A stretch of DNA of 45,098 nucleotides from Elusimicrobia bacterium CG_4_9_14_3_um_filter_62_55 (GTDB taxonomy: Bacteria > Elusimicrobiota > Elusimicrobia > UBA1565): the NCBI GenBank assembly GCA_002790095.1, contig PFUL01000056.1:1-45098 (forward strand), read 5' to 3'. Below the pieces are notes generated by a model, which saw only the letters and a list, made by a program, of their open reading frames with translations, made no database searches and was not told the origin of the DNA. Below, one piece after another: positions 6,502 through 14,433 of this stretch. Positions within the stretch are counted from its first letter, which is position 1. Each line of letters starts with the position of its first letter. The position numbers and the translations under genes were made by a program.

Positions 6502-9162
6502 ATGATCGGATTAAAAAATCACCCGTCCATTCGGATTTTCGCGGCGCTCGCATTGGCCTGGGCCGCGGCGGTCGCGCCGGTCGCGGCCCAATACCGGACT
6601 CTGGAGACGGCGAAGCCCGGCACCGTCCCGACGGGGATGAACTACCAAGGCCGCCTTGAGAAAGACGGATTCCCCGTGACCGGCGACAAGGTCATGCGCT
6701 TCAAGCTCTTCGATGTCGCCGCCGACGGGACCGCCCTTTGGGACAGCGGGGATACCACGGTCACCGTGACCCAGGGCATCTTCGCGGAAGTTCTGGCCAT
6801 TCCCACCTCCGCGCTCAACGGCACCGCGCAGCGCTACCTGGAGGTCACCGTGGACGGCATCACGCTTCTGCCGCGCGACCCGATCCGCACGGTTCCCTAC
6901 GCGGCGATCGCCGAGACGGTCGAGGGGGACATCGAGATTTCGACGGCGGGACTGAGCTTTCAGGTCGGCGCGATCGCCGCGCTGGTTATTTCCTCGATCA
7001 CGAGCAACATCGGCATCGGTTCGACGAACTCCCCGGCGCAGTTTTCGGTGACGCCGCAGAGCGACGACTCCTTGATCGTGCAGATTTCAAGTCAGGACGC
7101 CAGCGCGGTGATGGTGGTCGACAACCGGGGCTTCATGGGGCTCGGTACGAATTCGCCGGGAGAGTTGATGGACGCCCGCTCGAGCGGAAACGCGCTGCTG
7201 CGCCTTCACGCGGACAGCGACAACAATTCGGGAAACCAGGACGCCGGGGTGGTCTTCGTCAACAACACGAACACGCAGACCGGGCAGATTATTTACGATG
7301 AAAGCGCCGATATCGTGACGATGGGCTACGGCGCGGCGAATCAGCACCTGAATATCGACAATACGGGCCGGGTCGGCATCGGGACGATCGCTCCAGGGAC
7401 CACCTTCGACGTCAACGGCAGCGCGCAATTCGGCTCGGGAGGGGCGAAATCGACCTTTACCGCGACCGGGGCGCTGCAGCTGAACACTTCGGCGGGATTG
7501 TCGGTCGGCACGACTTTTTTCGTCGGCAACGGCCGGGTGGGCGTCGGCACCGCCTCGCCTCAGGCGAAAACGCATATCCTCAACGCCGGAACGGCGGCTA
7601 CGCCCGCCGCTCAGGCGAACACCTTTCTGCGCGTGCAGAATTCCGCGGCGGGGGCCAGCAGCGCGATCGTCGAGGTCATCACCGGCGCTCAGGGACGGGG
7701 TCAGGTCTGCTTCGGCGACACGGCGAGCGCCTGCGTGGGCAGCGTCGGATACGATCATGGTTCGAACAGGTTGGCCTTGGGAGCCAATGGCACGTCCACC
7801 TTCATGACGATCGATTCGGCCGGTTCCGTAGGCGTCGGAACCCAGGTTCCGGCGACGACGCTCGACGTCGCGGGCTCGGCCCAGTTCGGAAACGCGGGCA
7901 CGAAGTCGGGGTTTACCACCGGCGGGACGCTGAACATGGCGTCAGGGGCCAACATCGCGATATCCGGAGCGGGGAAGGTGACCCAACCGGCGGCCCCAAC
8001 CGCGGGGAACGACCTGACGAATAGGACTTATGTCGACTCTCATATCGGGACTTCGACCTACTGGAGCTTAACGGCCGGATCGATGCTCTACGAAAAAACC
8101 GCCGCGAGGGACGTGGGTATCGGAACCAACGACCCGATGGTGCGCCTGCACGTCATCGAAAGCGGGACCGCCGGCGCTGGGACGGTGGATACGATCGCGA
8201 CGTTTCAGAAGAGCAGTATCCCGGGCGAATCCGGCTCGATCGATGTCGTCGTTGGAGCGACCGGAAACGCGTCGTTGAACCTCGGAAACACCGGCGGTGC
8301 CAGCAGAGGGATCGTACTCTACAACAACAATACCGAAACACTCGGGTTGGGCGCGGGGGGGACTCCGAATCAGTTGACGATCAGCGGCGGGGCGGTTAGC
8401 GCGATCGGGACCTTGACACTTAATGATAACGACAGCGTGTCCGGGGATGTGAACCTTGTTTTTGGCGACGCGAACGAAACGGGAAACATCCAAAACGTCG
8501 CGAATATCTACGACGACACCGGTACGAACTCTTGGCTGGAGGTTTCCGGCTGCGGGACGGGGGCGACGCTCACGGCCGTGAACGCTCTGGGAACCCTAAC
8601 CTGTTCCTCGATCAGCATCACGCAAAGCCAGATCAGCGATCTCGATGCTGACCTGGTGGACCTCGCCGATGGAACTCTGACCTTCTCCAAGGTGGGAGCG
8701 GCAACGGCAAACCGAGCCACCCAGTTTGGAGCCGGCGGCGCGCTGGAAGCGGCCAGCGTTACGACGACGGAGCTCGGTCGCTTGACCGGCATCACCGGGA
8801 ATGTTCAGACATTGTTGAACGGTAAATTGGCTTTGGCCGGCGGAACGATGACGGGCGCGGTTGCGATGGGCAGCAACAAGATCACCGGCGTCGCGTCTGC
8901 CACGGCTTCAGGCGACGCGCTTCACTTCGGACAAATCCTGGCGTTTGATTCCAACGTCAGCCTCGGCAGCGCAGCCATCGAGGTGATGACGGTCACCGGC
9001 CTTGCGGCCACGGATACGATTCTCGCCGTGACGCAGAAGACGGCCGGCGCGAACAATACCGCGATCACCTCGTTTTCGACGTTGGCGGCGGACAAATTGA
9101 CGATCGGCTGGACCGGCGACCCGGGCGCGGGGGCCGTCGTAACCGTGACGGTTAAACGCTAA
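6502..9162 (+). CDS. large secreted tail-fibre-like surface protein with GxGTxxP repeats
   Basis: 886 residues with a signal peptide (FAALALAWAAAVAPVAAQ). Residues about 45-135 form a fibre-base domain: MNYQGRLEKDGFPVTG, MRFKLFDV, LWDSGDTTVTVTQGIFAEVL and VPYAAIAE. The stalk has at least six G-x-G-T-x-x-P units (GIGSTNSP, GLGTNSPGELMD, GIGTIAP, GVGTASPQAKTHI, GVGTQVPATTLDV, GIGTNDPMVRLHV), as in phage tail fibres and bacterial trimeric surface fibres. Near the C-terminus are fibre motifs GGTMTGAVAMGSNKITGV and DLTNRTYVDSHI. No endosialidase-chaperone domain follows; it ends in AVVTVTVKR. Start has GGAGGAAG upstream. No phage genes are nearby, so it is probably a cell-surface fibre or adhesin of the host, perhaps exported with the neighbouring PorV-like protein. 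Confidence 0.75.
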   Translation: MIGLKNHPSIRIFAALALAWAAAVAPVAAQYRTLETAKPGTVPTGMNYQGRLEKDGFPVTGDKVMRFKLFDVAADGTALWDSGDTTVTVTQGIFAEVLAIPTSALNGTAQRYLEVTVDGITLLPRDPIRTVPYAAIAETVEGDIEISTAGLSFQVGAIAALVISSITSNIGIGSTNSPAQFSVTPQSDDSLIVQISSQDASAVMVVDNRGFMGLGTNSPGELMDARSSGNALLRLHADSDNNSGNQDAGVVFVNNTNTQTGQIIYDESADIVTMGYGAANQHLNIDNTGRVGIGTIAPGTTFDVNGSAQFGSGGAKSTFTATGALQLNTSAGLSVGTTFFVGNGRVGVGTASPQAKTHILNAGTAATPAAQANTFLRVQNSAAGASSAIVEVITGAQGRGQVCFGDTASACVGSVGYDHGSNRLALGANGTSTFMTIDSAGSVGVGTQVPATTLDVAGSAQFGNAGTKSGFTTGGTLNMASGANIAISGAGKVTQPAAPTAGNDLTNRTYVDSHIGTSTYWSLTAGSMLYEKTAARDVGIGTNDPMVRLHVIESGTAGAGTVDTIATFQKSSIPGESGSIDVVVGATGNASLNLGNTGGASRGIVLYNNNTETLGLGAGGTPNQLTISGGAVSAIGTLTLNDNDSVSGDVNLVFGDANETGNIQNVANIYDDTGTNSWLEVSGCGTGATLTAVNALGTLTCSSISITQSQISDLDADLVDLADGTLTFSKVGAATANRATQFGAGGALEAASVTTTELGRLTGITGNVQTLLNGKLALAGGTMTGAVAMGSNKITGVASATASGDALHFGQILAFDSNVSLGSAAIEVMTVTGLAATDTILAVTQKTAGANNTAITSFSTLAADKLTIGWTGDPGAGAVVTVTVKR
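7372..7941 (+). repeat. internal stalk repeat in the fibre-like gene
   Basis: Two 38-residue units, residues 291-328 (7372-7485) and 443-480 (7828-7941), align without gaps with 22 identical positions; each runs VGxGT..P.TT.DV.GSAQFG..G.KS.FT..G.L. The units are diverged at DNA level, so this is an old domain duplication, not a recent slippage. Confidence 0.7.
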
Positions 9163-9172
9163 GCCGAACTGC

Positions 9173-9178
9173 TACAAT
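9173..9178 (+). promoter_or_regulatory. -10 box 5 nt upstream of nqrM ATG
   Basis: TACAAT ends 5 nt before the ATG at 9184, giving a predicted leaderless or 1-2 nt leader mRNA. No strong -35 is visible. The box also lies only 10 bp after the stop of the fibre gene, so nqrM appears to have its own promoter. Confidence 0.45.
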
Positions 9179-9183
9179 GGGGC

Positions 9184-9384
9184 ATGACGACGATCCTGCT
9201 TTCCGTCGTGGTCGTGGGCGCCTGCGCGGCGGCGATGGCGGTCGGCCTGCTATGGAAGAAGCCGCTTCAGGGTTCCTGCGGAGGGGCTTCCGGCAAACGC
9301 GCCGACATGGACTGCCCCGCCTGCGGCGGTGACCCGGCGAAGTGCGAACGCGAGTCCCCTACTTCGGCCAGTTCGAAGTCGTAA
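9184..9384 (+). CDS. nqrM: Na+-NQR maturation protein NqrM
   Basis: 66 residues. A single membrane helix (LLSVVVVGACAAAMAVGLLW) is followed by KKPLQGSCGG and then C44-x2-C47 and C54; with C32 in GSCGG this is the four-Cys layout of NqrM (formerly DUF539). In Vibrio NqrM is required to insert the iron centre shared by NqrD and NqrE. The identification is strengthened by the complete nqr operon and apbE just downstream on the opposite strand. The last nine residues (SPTSASSKS) and the stop lie in a 40-bp repeat that is otherwise the 3' end of apbE, so the tail is not family sequence. Single mismatch in the repeat (T at 9382) creates the TAA stop. Confidence 0.85.
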   Translation: MTTILLSVVVVGACAAAMAVGLLWKKPLQGSCGGASGKRADMDCPACGGDPAKCERESPTSASSKS

Positions 9385-9394
9385 CGGTTTTAAA
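9355..9394. repeat. 40-bp direct repeat, left copy (end of nqrM)
   Basis: Identical to 10235-10274 except for T instead of C at 9382. It contains the last nine codons and stop of nqrM and, on the other strand, a decoy copy of the last 11 codons and stop of apbE. The two copies are 880 bp apart in the same orientation and bracket a two-gene cassette. Confidence 0.9.
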
Positions 9395-9408
9395 CTGGCC
9401 CCTATCCG

Positions 9409-9963
9409 ATGAGCGAACAGCTTGAAGTCCTCAAGACAGTGGCCCAACGGCTCTCTCAAGCAGGGGTTCCGTACATGGTCAGCGGATCTGTCGCCATGAA
9501 CTTCTACGCCCAGCCACGGATGACCCGCGACATCGACATCATCGTGGAGCTTACACCTGATGCTGCCCGCCGCCTCCCGGGTCTCTTCGCGCCCGATTTC
9601 TACATCGATCCCGATGACGTGAACGAAGCCGCGCGTCAGCGAGGAATGTTCAACATCATCCACAACACATCCATCGTGAAAGTCGACTTCATCGTCCGCA
9701 AGGAGGACCCGTACCGAAAAATGGAGTTTGACCGTCGAAAGACCATGCCCGTAGAAGGATCTCCCATCAGCATCGTCTCCCCTGAAGACCTGTTGCTCTC
9801 GAAGCTTCGCTGGGCCCTCGATGGCGACTCCGGGATGCAGTTGAAGGACGCGCGCAATATCGTCCTGTCCAGGCAGGATCTTGACTGGGGATACCTTAAA
9901 CGATGGGCCGGCGAACTCGGAGTCAAGGATCTTCTACACCGATCCCGAGGGGAAGCCGTATGA
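9409..9963 (+). CDS. nucleotidyltransferase-fold protein (AbiEii/MNT-like, possible toxin-antitoxin or defence component)
   Basis: 184 residues. The nucleotidyltransferase motif is complete: G26-S27 in VSGSVAMNFYAQPR and D41-x-D43 in RMTRDIDIIVEL, with a third acidic residue in KVDFIVRKED (about 100-108). SIVSPEDLLLSKLRWA and DARNIVLSRQDLDWGYLKRWAGELGV at the C-terminus match a widespread family of stand-alone nucleotidyltransferases often found in small mobile two-gene modules. It could add a nucleotide to RNA or protein like AbiEii or MNT-type enzymes; the substrate cannot be inferred. The stop overlaps the next ATG (ATGA), so both are translated together. Both lie inside direct repeats, pointing to horizontal arrival. 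Confidence 0.75.
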   Translation: MSEQLEVLKTVAQRLSQAGVPYMVSGSVAMNFYAQPRMTRDIDIIVELTPDAARRLPGLFAPDFYIDPDDVNEAARQRGMFNIIHNTSIVKVDFIVRKEDPYRKMEFDRRKTMPVEGSPISIVSPEDLLLSKLRWALDGDSGMQLKDARNIVLSRQDLDWGYLKRWAGELGVKDLLHRSRGEAV

Positions 9964-10211
9964 ATGACACCGACCGCAAGGTAGAGCGCCTGCTGCGTAC
10001 CCTGCTCATGTCCAAGAGCGACGAGGCGCGCTTGGCCATGGGATGTTCGATGTTCGATGACGCCAAGGCCATCGCCCTGGCAGGACTGCGGGCCGAACGG
10101 CCCGGGATGGACGACCTCGAGTGCCGTGTCCAGCTTTTGCGGAGGCTCTATGGTCAGGACCTGGGAGAACCCCGGCTTAAGCGCGTTTCTGCGCGTTTAC
10201 GCCAAGCCTGA
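9960..10211 (+). CDS. small partner protein of the nucleotidyltransferase, unknown function
   Basis: 83 residues, starting at the ATG that overlaps the nucleotidyltransferase stop (ATGA). The protein is helical and basic, with a central stretch MSKSDEARLAMGCSMFDDAKAIALAGL and then MDDLECRVQLLRRLYGQDLG. I recall similar small proteins next to this nucleotidyltransferase family (SxxERLxMGxxMFxxAR pattern), but no function is known to me. The arrangement of toxin-like enzyme plus small partner suggests a toxin-antitoxin or regulator pair; this is inference. The longer in-frame extension to 9903 lies within the previous gene and is not needed. Confidence 0.65.
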   Translation: MNDTDRKVERLLRTLLMSKSDEARLAMGCSMFDDAKAIALAGLRAERPGMDDLECRVQLLRRLYGQDLGEPRLKRVSARLRQA

Positions 10212-10234
10212 TGCTGGCCTCGGGCGCGAACATC

Positions 10235-10274
10235 TCCCCTACTTCGGCCAGTTCGAAGTCGCAACGGTTTTAAA
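10235..10274. repeat. 40-bp direct repeat, right copy (3' end of apbE)
   Basis: Matches 9355-9394 at 39 of 40 positions. On the minus strand it encodes the last 11 residues of ApbE (from F-K-T-V onward) and the TAG stop at 10241-10239, so the right copy is the functional apbE end. Confidence 0.9.
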
Positions 10275-11276
10275 TCCGCCCGAACCGTCACCGATCATCA
10301 GGAGTCCCTCGAGTTCCGGGTCGGCTTCCAAATAGGCCAACCCCTCGATTTCCCCCAGCACCATCACCGCCGTCGCCGCCGCGTCCGCCTCCATGCAGGA
10401 CGGGGCGATCACCGACGCAGCCGCCAGTCGATGCGTGATGGGCTTCCCCGTGCGCGGATCGATGAAGTGGGAGTAGCGCTTGCCGTCGCGAAGGTAGAAG
10501 TTCCGGTAGCCGCCGGACGAGGCCAAACCTTTCCCGTCGAGAGCGACGACGGCGGAAAAGGACTCACCGACCCCCGCGCCGTCTCGCGGCGTTTCAATGC
10601 CGAGCCTCCACGGTTCGCCGCGCGAGTTTTTGCCGCGCGCAAAAACTTCCCCGCCGATCTCAACCATGAAGTTCTCGTGTCCGCGGGCGGCGAGCAGCGC
10701 GGCCACGGCGTCCACGCCGTATCCCTTCGCGATCGCGGAGAGATCCAAGCGCAGGGCGGGCGTCGAACGCTTTAACCGCCAAGGCTGCTCCAGCACGTGG
10801 ACCTTGCGCCAACCGACGCCTTGGCGCGCGGTCGCGAGGGCTTGGGCGGAGGGAATCGTCTCGGGGACGGCCTGGGGACCGAATCCCCATAGATCGACGA
10901 GCGCCCCGACGGTGGGATCGAAGGCGCCTCCGGTCGCGGCGGCGACTCTCAGCGCCGCCTGGACGACGAACGCGGTTTCCCCGGAGACTGGAAAGTCCCC
11001 GTTCGGACGGCCGGCGTTAAACCGTGAGAGTTCGCTTTGCGGGTCGTAGGTCGACATCAGCGCGTTGATCTCGGAAAGCCGTTTCTCGACGGCGGCGTGA
11101 AGATCCGCCCGGGCGCCGGAATCCGGTTTTTCGGAAACTTTAAGGGTGTAGCGCGTGCCCATCGTTTGCCCCGTGAGCAGCACCGGACCCTCTCCGCCTG
11201 GGGAGCAGGCCCCGAGCAGCAAAAAAAGGCCGGGGAGCAGTCCCCGGCCTTTTTTCGCGAACGCGGCGACGCTCAT
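10239..11276 (-). CDS. apbE: FAD:protein FMN transferase (flavinyltransferase), lipoprotein
   Basis: 345 residues. ApbE attaches FMN by a phosphoester bond to Thr of NqrB and NqrC. The N-terminus is a lipoprotein signal peptide with lipobox LLGAC (Cys at about residue 24), placing it on the periplasmic face where the NQR flavin sites lie. Family motifs are [75 protein letters not shown] and [12 protein letters not shown]. Its GTG-free ATG start overlaps the nqrF stop by 4 bp. Oddly, codons 7-21 of the signal peptide form a 15-bp-stem hairpin with T tract, and the last 11 codons lie in a 40-bp repeat shared with the end of nqrM. Confidence 0.95.
   Translation of the reverse strand: MSVAAFAKKGRGLLPGLFLLLGACSPGGEGPVLLTGQTMGTRYTLKVSEKPDSGARADLHAAVEKRLSEINALMSTYDPQSELSRFNAGRPNGDFPVSGETAFVVQAALRVAAATGGAFDPTVGALVDLWGFGPQAVPETIPSAQALATARQGVGWRKVHVLEQPWRLKRSTPALRLDLSAIAKGYGVDAVAALLAARGHENFMVEIGGEVFARGKNSRGEPWRLGIETPRDGAGVGESFSAVVALDGKGLASSGGYRNFYLRDGKRYSHFIDPRTGKPITHRLAAASVIAPSCMEADAAATAVMVLGEIEGLAYLEADPELEGLLMIGDGSGGFKTVATSNWPK
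11222..11255 (-). terminator. terminator-like hairpin inside apbE signal-peptide codons
   Basis: Perfect 15-bp stem (AAAAAAGGCCGGGGA against TCCCCGGCCTTTTTT) with a 4-nt loop. On the minus strand it begins 17 nt after the nqrF stop and ends in seven T residues, a strong intrinsic terminator, yet it sits within the reading frame of apbE. Symmetric A/T tracts make it functional on either strand in principle. It could uncouple apbE expression from nqrA-F unless translation of apbE prevents folding. Confidence 0.75.
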
Positions 11277-12508
11277 CCGAAGTCGTCGAACGCGATCATG
11301 TCCTTCTCGACGCCCATGTCGTAGAGCATCTTCTGGACGGCGGAAAGCATCATCGGCGGACCGCAGAGGTAGTATTCGATCTCACCGGGGTCCTCGTGCT
11401 TGCCGAGATAGTTGTCGAGGACGACCTGGTGGATGAACCCGACGTCTCCTTTCCAATCGTCCTCGGGCAGCGGGTCCGAGAGGGCGATATGAAACGAGAA
11501 GTTCGGGAAGCGCTTCTCGATCTCGCGGAAGTGGTCTTCATAGAAGATCTCGCGCTTGGAGCGCGCGCCGTACCAGTAGCTGACCTTTCTCCCGGTTTTG
11601 AGCGTGTGAAACAGATGAAAGATATGCGATCGCAGCGGAGCCATGCCGGCGCCGCCGCCGATATACATCATCTCGCGCTGGGTTTCCTTGATGAAGAATT
11701 CTCCGTAAGGGCCGGAAACGACGACCTTGTCGCCCGCCTTCAAATTGAAGATGTAGGACGAGGCGATGCCCGGGGGGATTCCGGTCGTCCTCGGCGGCGG
11801 GGAGGCGATGCGGACATTGAGCATCACGATGTTCCCTTCGGCCGGGTGGTTCGCCATCGAATAGGCGCGGTAGCACGGTTCTTCGTTGTTCGCCGTGAAG
11901 TCCCAGACCTTGAACTTGTCCCAGTCCGGGTGGAATTTCTCCTGAATCTGGAAGTCGCGGTAGCGAAGTCCGCTGTAGGCCGGGATGTCGATTTGGATGT
12001 AGCCGCCGGACTGGAAATCGATCCTCTTACCGCCGTCGATTTCCAGGACCAGTTCCTTGATGAAGGTCGCGACGTTGTCGTTGGACTTCACCGTGCAGTC
12101 GAACTTCTGGATTCCGAAGATTTCCTCCGGGAGCCGTATCTTGAGATCCTGTTTGATCTTGACCTGGCAGCCGAGCCGCCAGTGCTCCTTCTGCTCCGCG
12201 CGCGTGAGATGACCGGTTTCCGTCGGAAGCACGTCTCCGCCGCCCGCCAGCACCTTGCATTTGCACATTGCGCAGGTCCCGCCGCCGCCGCAGGCGGAGG
12301 GGAGGAACACGCTTTGAGAGGACAGCGCCGAGAGCAGGGTCTGCCCGGCCGGGACGGTCACGGATTTCTCCGGGTCGTCGTTGATGGTGATGGTGACGTC
12401 GCCGGTTTGCACCAGCTTGCTTTCCGCGGCCGAAACGAGGATGACCAGCAGGAGGATGACGCCGGTAAAGACAACGACGCTGAGAAGAATGAATCCCAAG
12501 GTTCCCAT
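11273..12508 (-). CDS. nqrF: Na+-NQR subunit F, NADH-oxidising flavoprotein
   Basis: 411 residues from the ATG at 12508, which overlaps the nqrE stop as TAATG; a further in-frame upstream start would lie within nqrE. One N-terminal membrane helix (residues 3-26) is followed by a [2Fe-2S] ferredoxin domain with C73, C79, C82 ([11 protein letters not shown]) and C114 (RLGCQVK). Then a FAD domain with [10 protein letters not shown] (the R-x-Y-S-M-A-N motif) and an NADH domain with [12 protein letters not shown] and YLCGPPMM. NqrF takes electrons from NADH and passes them from FAD to the 2Fe-2S centre on the cytoplasmic side. Its stop overlaps apbE. Confidence 0.97.
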   Translation of the reverse strand: MGTLGFILLSVVVFTGVILLLVILVSAAESKLVQTGDVTITINDDPEKSVTVPAGQTLLSALSSQSVFLPSACGGGGTCAMCKCKVLAGGGDVLPTETGHLTRAEQKEHWRLGCQVKIKQDLKIRLPEEIFGIQKFDCTVKSNDNVATFIKELVLEIDGGKRIDFQSGGYIQIDIPAYSGLRYRDFQIQEKFHPDWDKFKVWDFTANNEEPCYRAYSMANHPAEGNIVMLNVRIASPPPRTTGIPPGIASSYIFNLKAGDKVVVSGPYGEFFIKETQREMMYIGGGAGMAPLRSHIFHLFHTLKTGRKVSYWYGARSKREIFYEDHFREIEKRFPNFSFHIALSDPLPEDDWKGDVGFIHQVVLDNYLGKHEDPGEIEYYLCGPPMMLSAVQKMLYDMGVEKDMIAFDDFG

Positions 12509-13119
12509 TAGAGGCTGATCCCCGAGAAGCACATGAACGCCATCGCCATGAGTCCCGTGAGAATGAAGGTCATCCCCAGGCCGCGCAGGCCGCGCGGGAT
12601 GTTCGAGTAGCGGATCTTATGCCGCATCGCCGACATCGCGACGATGGCGATCGCCCAGCCCAAGCCGGCCCCGAAGCCGAAGACGACCGATTCCCCGAAC
12701 CCGTAGTCGCGTTCAACGAGAAACAGCGAAGCGCCGAGAATCGCGCAGTTCACCGCGATTAGGGGGAGGAAGATGCCCAGAGCGGAGTAGAGCTTCGGCG
12801 CGAAGCGGTCCATCGTCATCTCAACGATTTGCACGGCCGCGGCGATCACCGCGATGAAGGTGACGAAGGCGAGGAAACTGAGGTCCACCCCGGGAAGACC
12901 GGCCCACGAGAGAGCCCCGGGTTTCAGGAAAACCGTGTAGATGATCCAATTCAGCGGAGCCGTGAAGGTCAATACGAAGGTGACCGCCGTTCCCAGACCC
13001 ACCGCCGTTTCGACCTTTTTGGAGCATGCGAGGAAGGAACACATGCCCAAGAAGTAGGCGAGCAGAATGTTCTCGACGAAGATGGACTTCGTCGCCAGGC
13101 TGAGATAATGCTCAATCAT
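12508..13119 (-). CDS. nqrE: Na+-NQR subunit E, integral membrane
   Basis: 203 residues with six membrane helices. It shows the NqrE/RnfA signature: [22 protein letters not shown] near the N-terminus and [45 protein letters not shown]. The conserved Cys in [12 protein letters not shown] and in AVNCAILG are those that, with the NqrD Cys, hold the intramembrane iron centre that NqrM helps to build. It overlaps nqrD by 8 bp upstream and nqrF by 1 bp downstream. Confidence 0.96.
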   Translation of the reverse strand: MIEHYLSLATKSIFVENILLAYFLGMCSFLACSKKVETAVGLGTAVTFVLTFTAPLNWIIYTVFLKPGALSWAGLPGVDLSFLAFVTFIAVIAAAVQIVEMTMDRFAPKLYSALGIFLPLIAVNCAILGASLFLVERDYGFGESVVFGFGAGLGWAIAIVAMSAMRHKIRYSNIPRGLRGLGMTFILTGLMAMAFMCFSGISL

Positions 13120-13777
13120 GTTTTTCCACTCCCATGAGCGTTCGCTGGCCCCAAATGAGCAGCCCGACGATGAGGAAGGCCCCCGGGGCGAGAACCATCA
13201 AGCCGTTGTTGACATAGCCGTGCGCGTAGAGGAAGCCGGGAACGACCTTGAAGCCGAGCACGGAACCGCTGCCGAGAACTTCCCGGATAAACGAGACGGT
13301 GATCAGCACGAGGCTATAGCCGAGCCCGTTGGCGATCCCGTCGATGAAGGATTCCCGGGGCGGGTTCCCCATCGCGAAACCTTCCGCGCGGCCCATCACG
13401 ATGCAGTTGGTGATGATCAGACCGACGAAGACGCTCAACTGCTTGGAGATCCCGTACAGGTAGGCTTTCAGGATTTGGTCCACGACGATGACGATCGAGG
13501 CGATCACCGACAACTGGACGATGATGCGGATTTTCGACGGGATATAGTTGCGAAGCAGCGAGACCGCGAGATTCGAAAATGCTGTGACCACGGTCAACGA
13601 GATCGCCATGACGATCGCGGTTTTCATCTGCACGGTGACCGCGAGAGCGGAGCACACTCCGAGAATCTGGAAGGTGATCGGGTTGTTGTCCCAAAGGGGA
13701 TCGGTCAGAATTTTCTTCTCGCGTTTCGTGAGCCCCAGGGGGGGCGAGGCGGGAGGGGCGGCGGTTTCGGTCGCCAT
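13112..13777 (-). CDS. nqrD: Na+-NQR subunit D, integral membrane
   Basis: 221 residues. Hydrophobic, six helices, with [29 protein letters not shown] near the N-terminus (family Cys in GVCSALA) and the NqrD/RnfE motif [24 protein letters not shown] with the second family Cys. ATG at 13777 is preferred over the GTG at 13780: TGATG joins it to the nqrC stop and AGGAG stands about 8 nt upstream. The pseudo-symmetric D/E pair surrounds the iron centre and the Na+ path. Confidence 0.96.
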   Translation of the reverse strand: MATETAAPPASPPLGLTKREKKILTDPLWDNNPITFQILGVCSALAVTVQMKTAIVMAISLTVVTAFSNLAVSLLRNYIPSKIRIIVQLSVIASIVIVVDQILKAYLYGISKQLSVFVGLIITNCIVMGRAEGFAMGNPPRESFIDGIANGLGYSLVLITVSFIREVLGSGSVLGFKVVPGFLYAHGYVNNGLMVLAPGAFLIVGLLIWGQRTLMGVEKHD

Positions 13778-14433
13778 CACTGTTGCTCCTTGCGAATCGT
13801 TTTTAGAAAGGGTTCGTAGCGTTCGAGTCCGGCGCGTACGAGCTTCGTCACGCCCTTGCTGGTGAGCGTCGCTCCGCTGATGCCGTCGACGAAGTGAGAT
13901 TGCTGATCGGGGGCGATCAATTCGGCGACCTTCCCTTTCACGACCGCGACGGAGGCGAGCGATCCGTCGGAGCCGAGGATTTTTTTTCCAACGAAATTCT
14001 GTTGGAACCAGGGCTTTTCAATTTCCGCGCCCAAGCCCGGCGTTTCGCCGTGCTTGTAGAAGGTGATCCCCTTGACCGTGTCGCCGTCCGGCTCCAGCGC
14101 CAGGTAGCCGTAGAGCGTCGACCAAAGGCCTTTTCCGGAGATGGGAAACGCGTAGGCGGCCGGAGCGCCGTTTTCCTCGCGCGCATAGAGCGGGAGCTTA
14201 GCGTCGGTCACTTCGAGTTCCTTGATCTTGGACGCGTACAACGAGGCGATTTCATCCGGGTTCGAGGCATGCAGCCCAACGGCTCCGAGGATGTTCTTTT
14301 GCTTGTCGAGCAGAACGTTGCGTTCCTGGCGATCCTTCAAAAGGATGGCCGCGGAGGAAACGACGAGACTGCAAACGACGCAGACGACGGCGGCGAACGT
14401 GAGGGTATAGCTCGTCGAGGGGGTCTTAGACAT
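13777..14433 (-). CDS. nqrC: Na+-NQR subunit C, covalent FMN subunit
   Basis: 218 residues from the ATG at 14433. One N-terminal helix ([24 protein letters not shown]) anchors a periplasmic domain. Flavinylation motif D183-G-I-S-G-A-T189 marks Thr189 as the FMN attachment site for Apb[12 protein letters not shown] and [11 protein letters not shown] are other family hallmarks. The longer reading frame upstream of 14433 lies in nqrB and adds no family sequence. ATG overlaps the nqrB end by 8 bp. Confidence 0.96.
   Translation of the reverse strand: MSKTPSTSYTLTFAAVVCVVCSLVVSSAAILLKDRQERNVLLDKQKNILGAVGLHASNPDEIASLYASKIKELEVTDAKLPLYAREENGAPAAYAFPISGKGLWSTLYGYLALEPDGDTVKGITFYKHGETPGLGAEIEKPWFQQNFVGKKILGSDGSLASVAVVKGKVAELIAPDQQSHFVDGISGATLTSKGVTKLVRAGLERYEPFLKTIRKEQQ

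Larger units (their letters stand above)
9395..10234. mobile_element. putative inserted two-gene cassette between 40-bp direct repeats
   Basis: The 840 bp between the repeats hold a nucleotidyltransferase gene and a small partner gene and nothing else. Removing the segment plus one repeat would restore nqrM and apbE as convergent genes overlapping by about 26 bp, the arrangement seen at other convergent pairs here. No integrase, transposase or terminal inverted repeat is visible, so the mechanism is unknown. The cassette reads as less GC-skewed at third positions than neighbours, though I have not computed this. Confidence 0.5.

Noticed and set aside
6502-9162. Prophage remnant
   Set aside because: Only the fibre-like gene has phage-like features; it has a signal peptide and neighbours are cellular.
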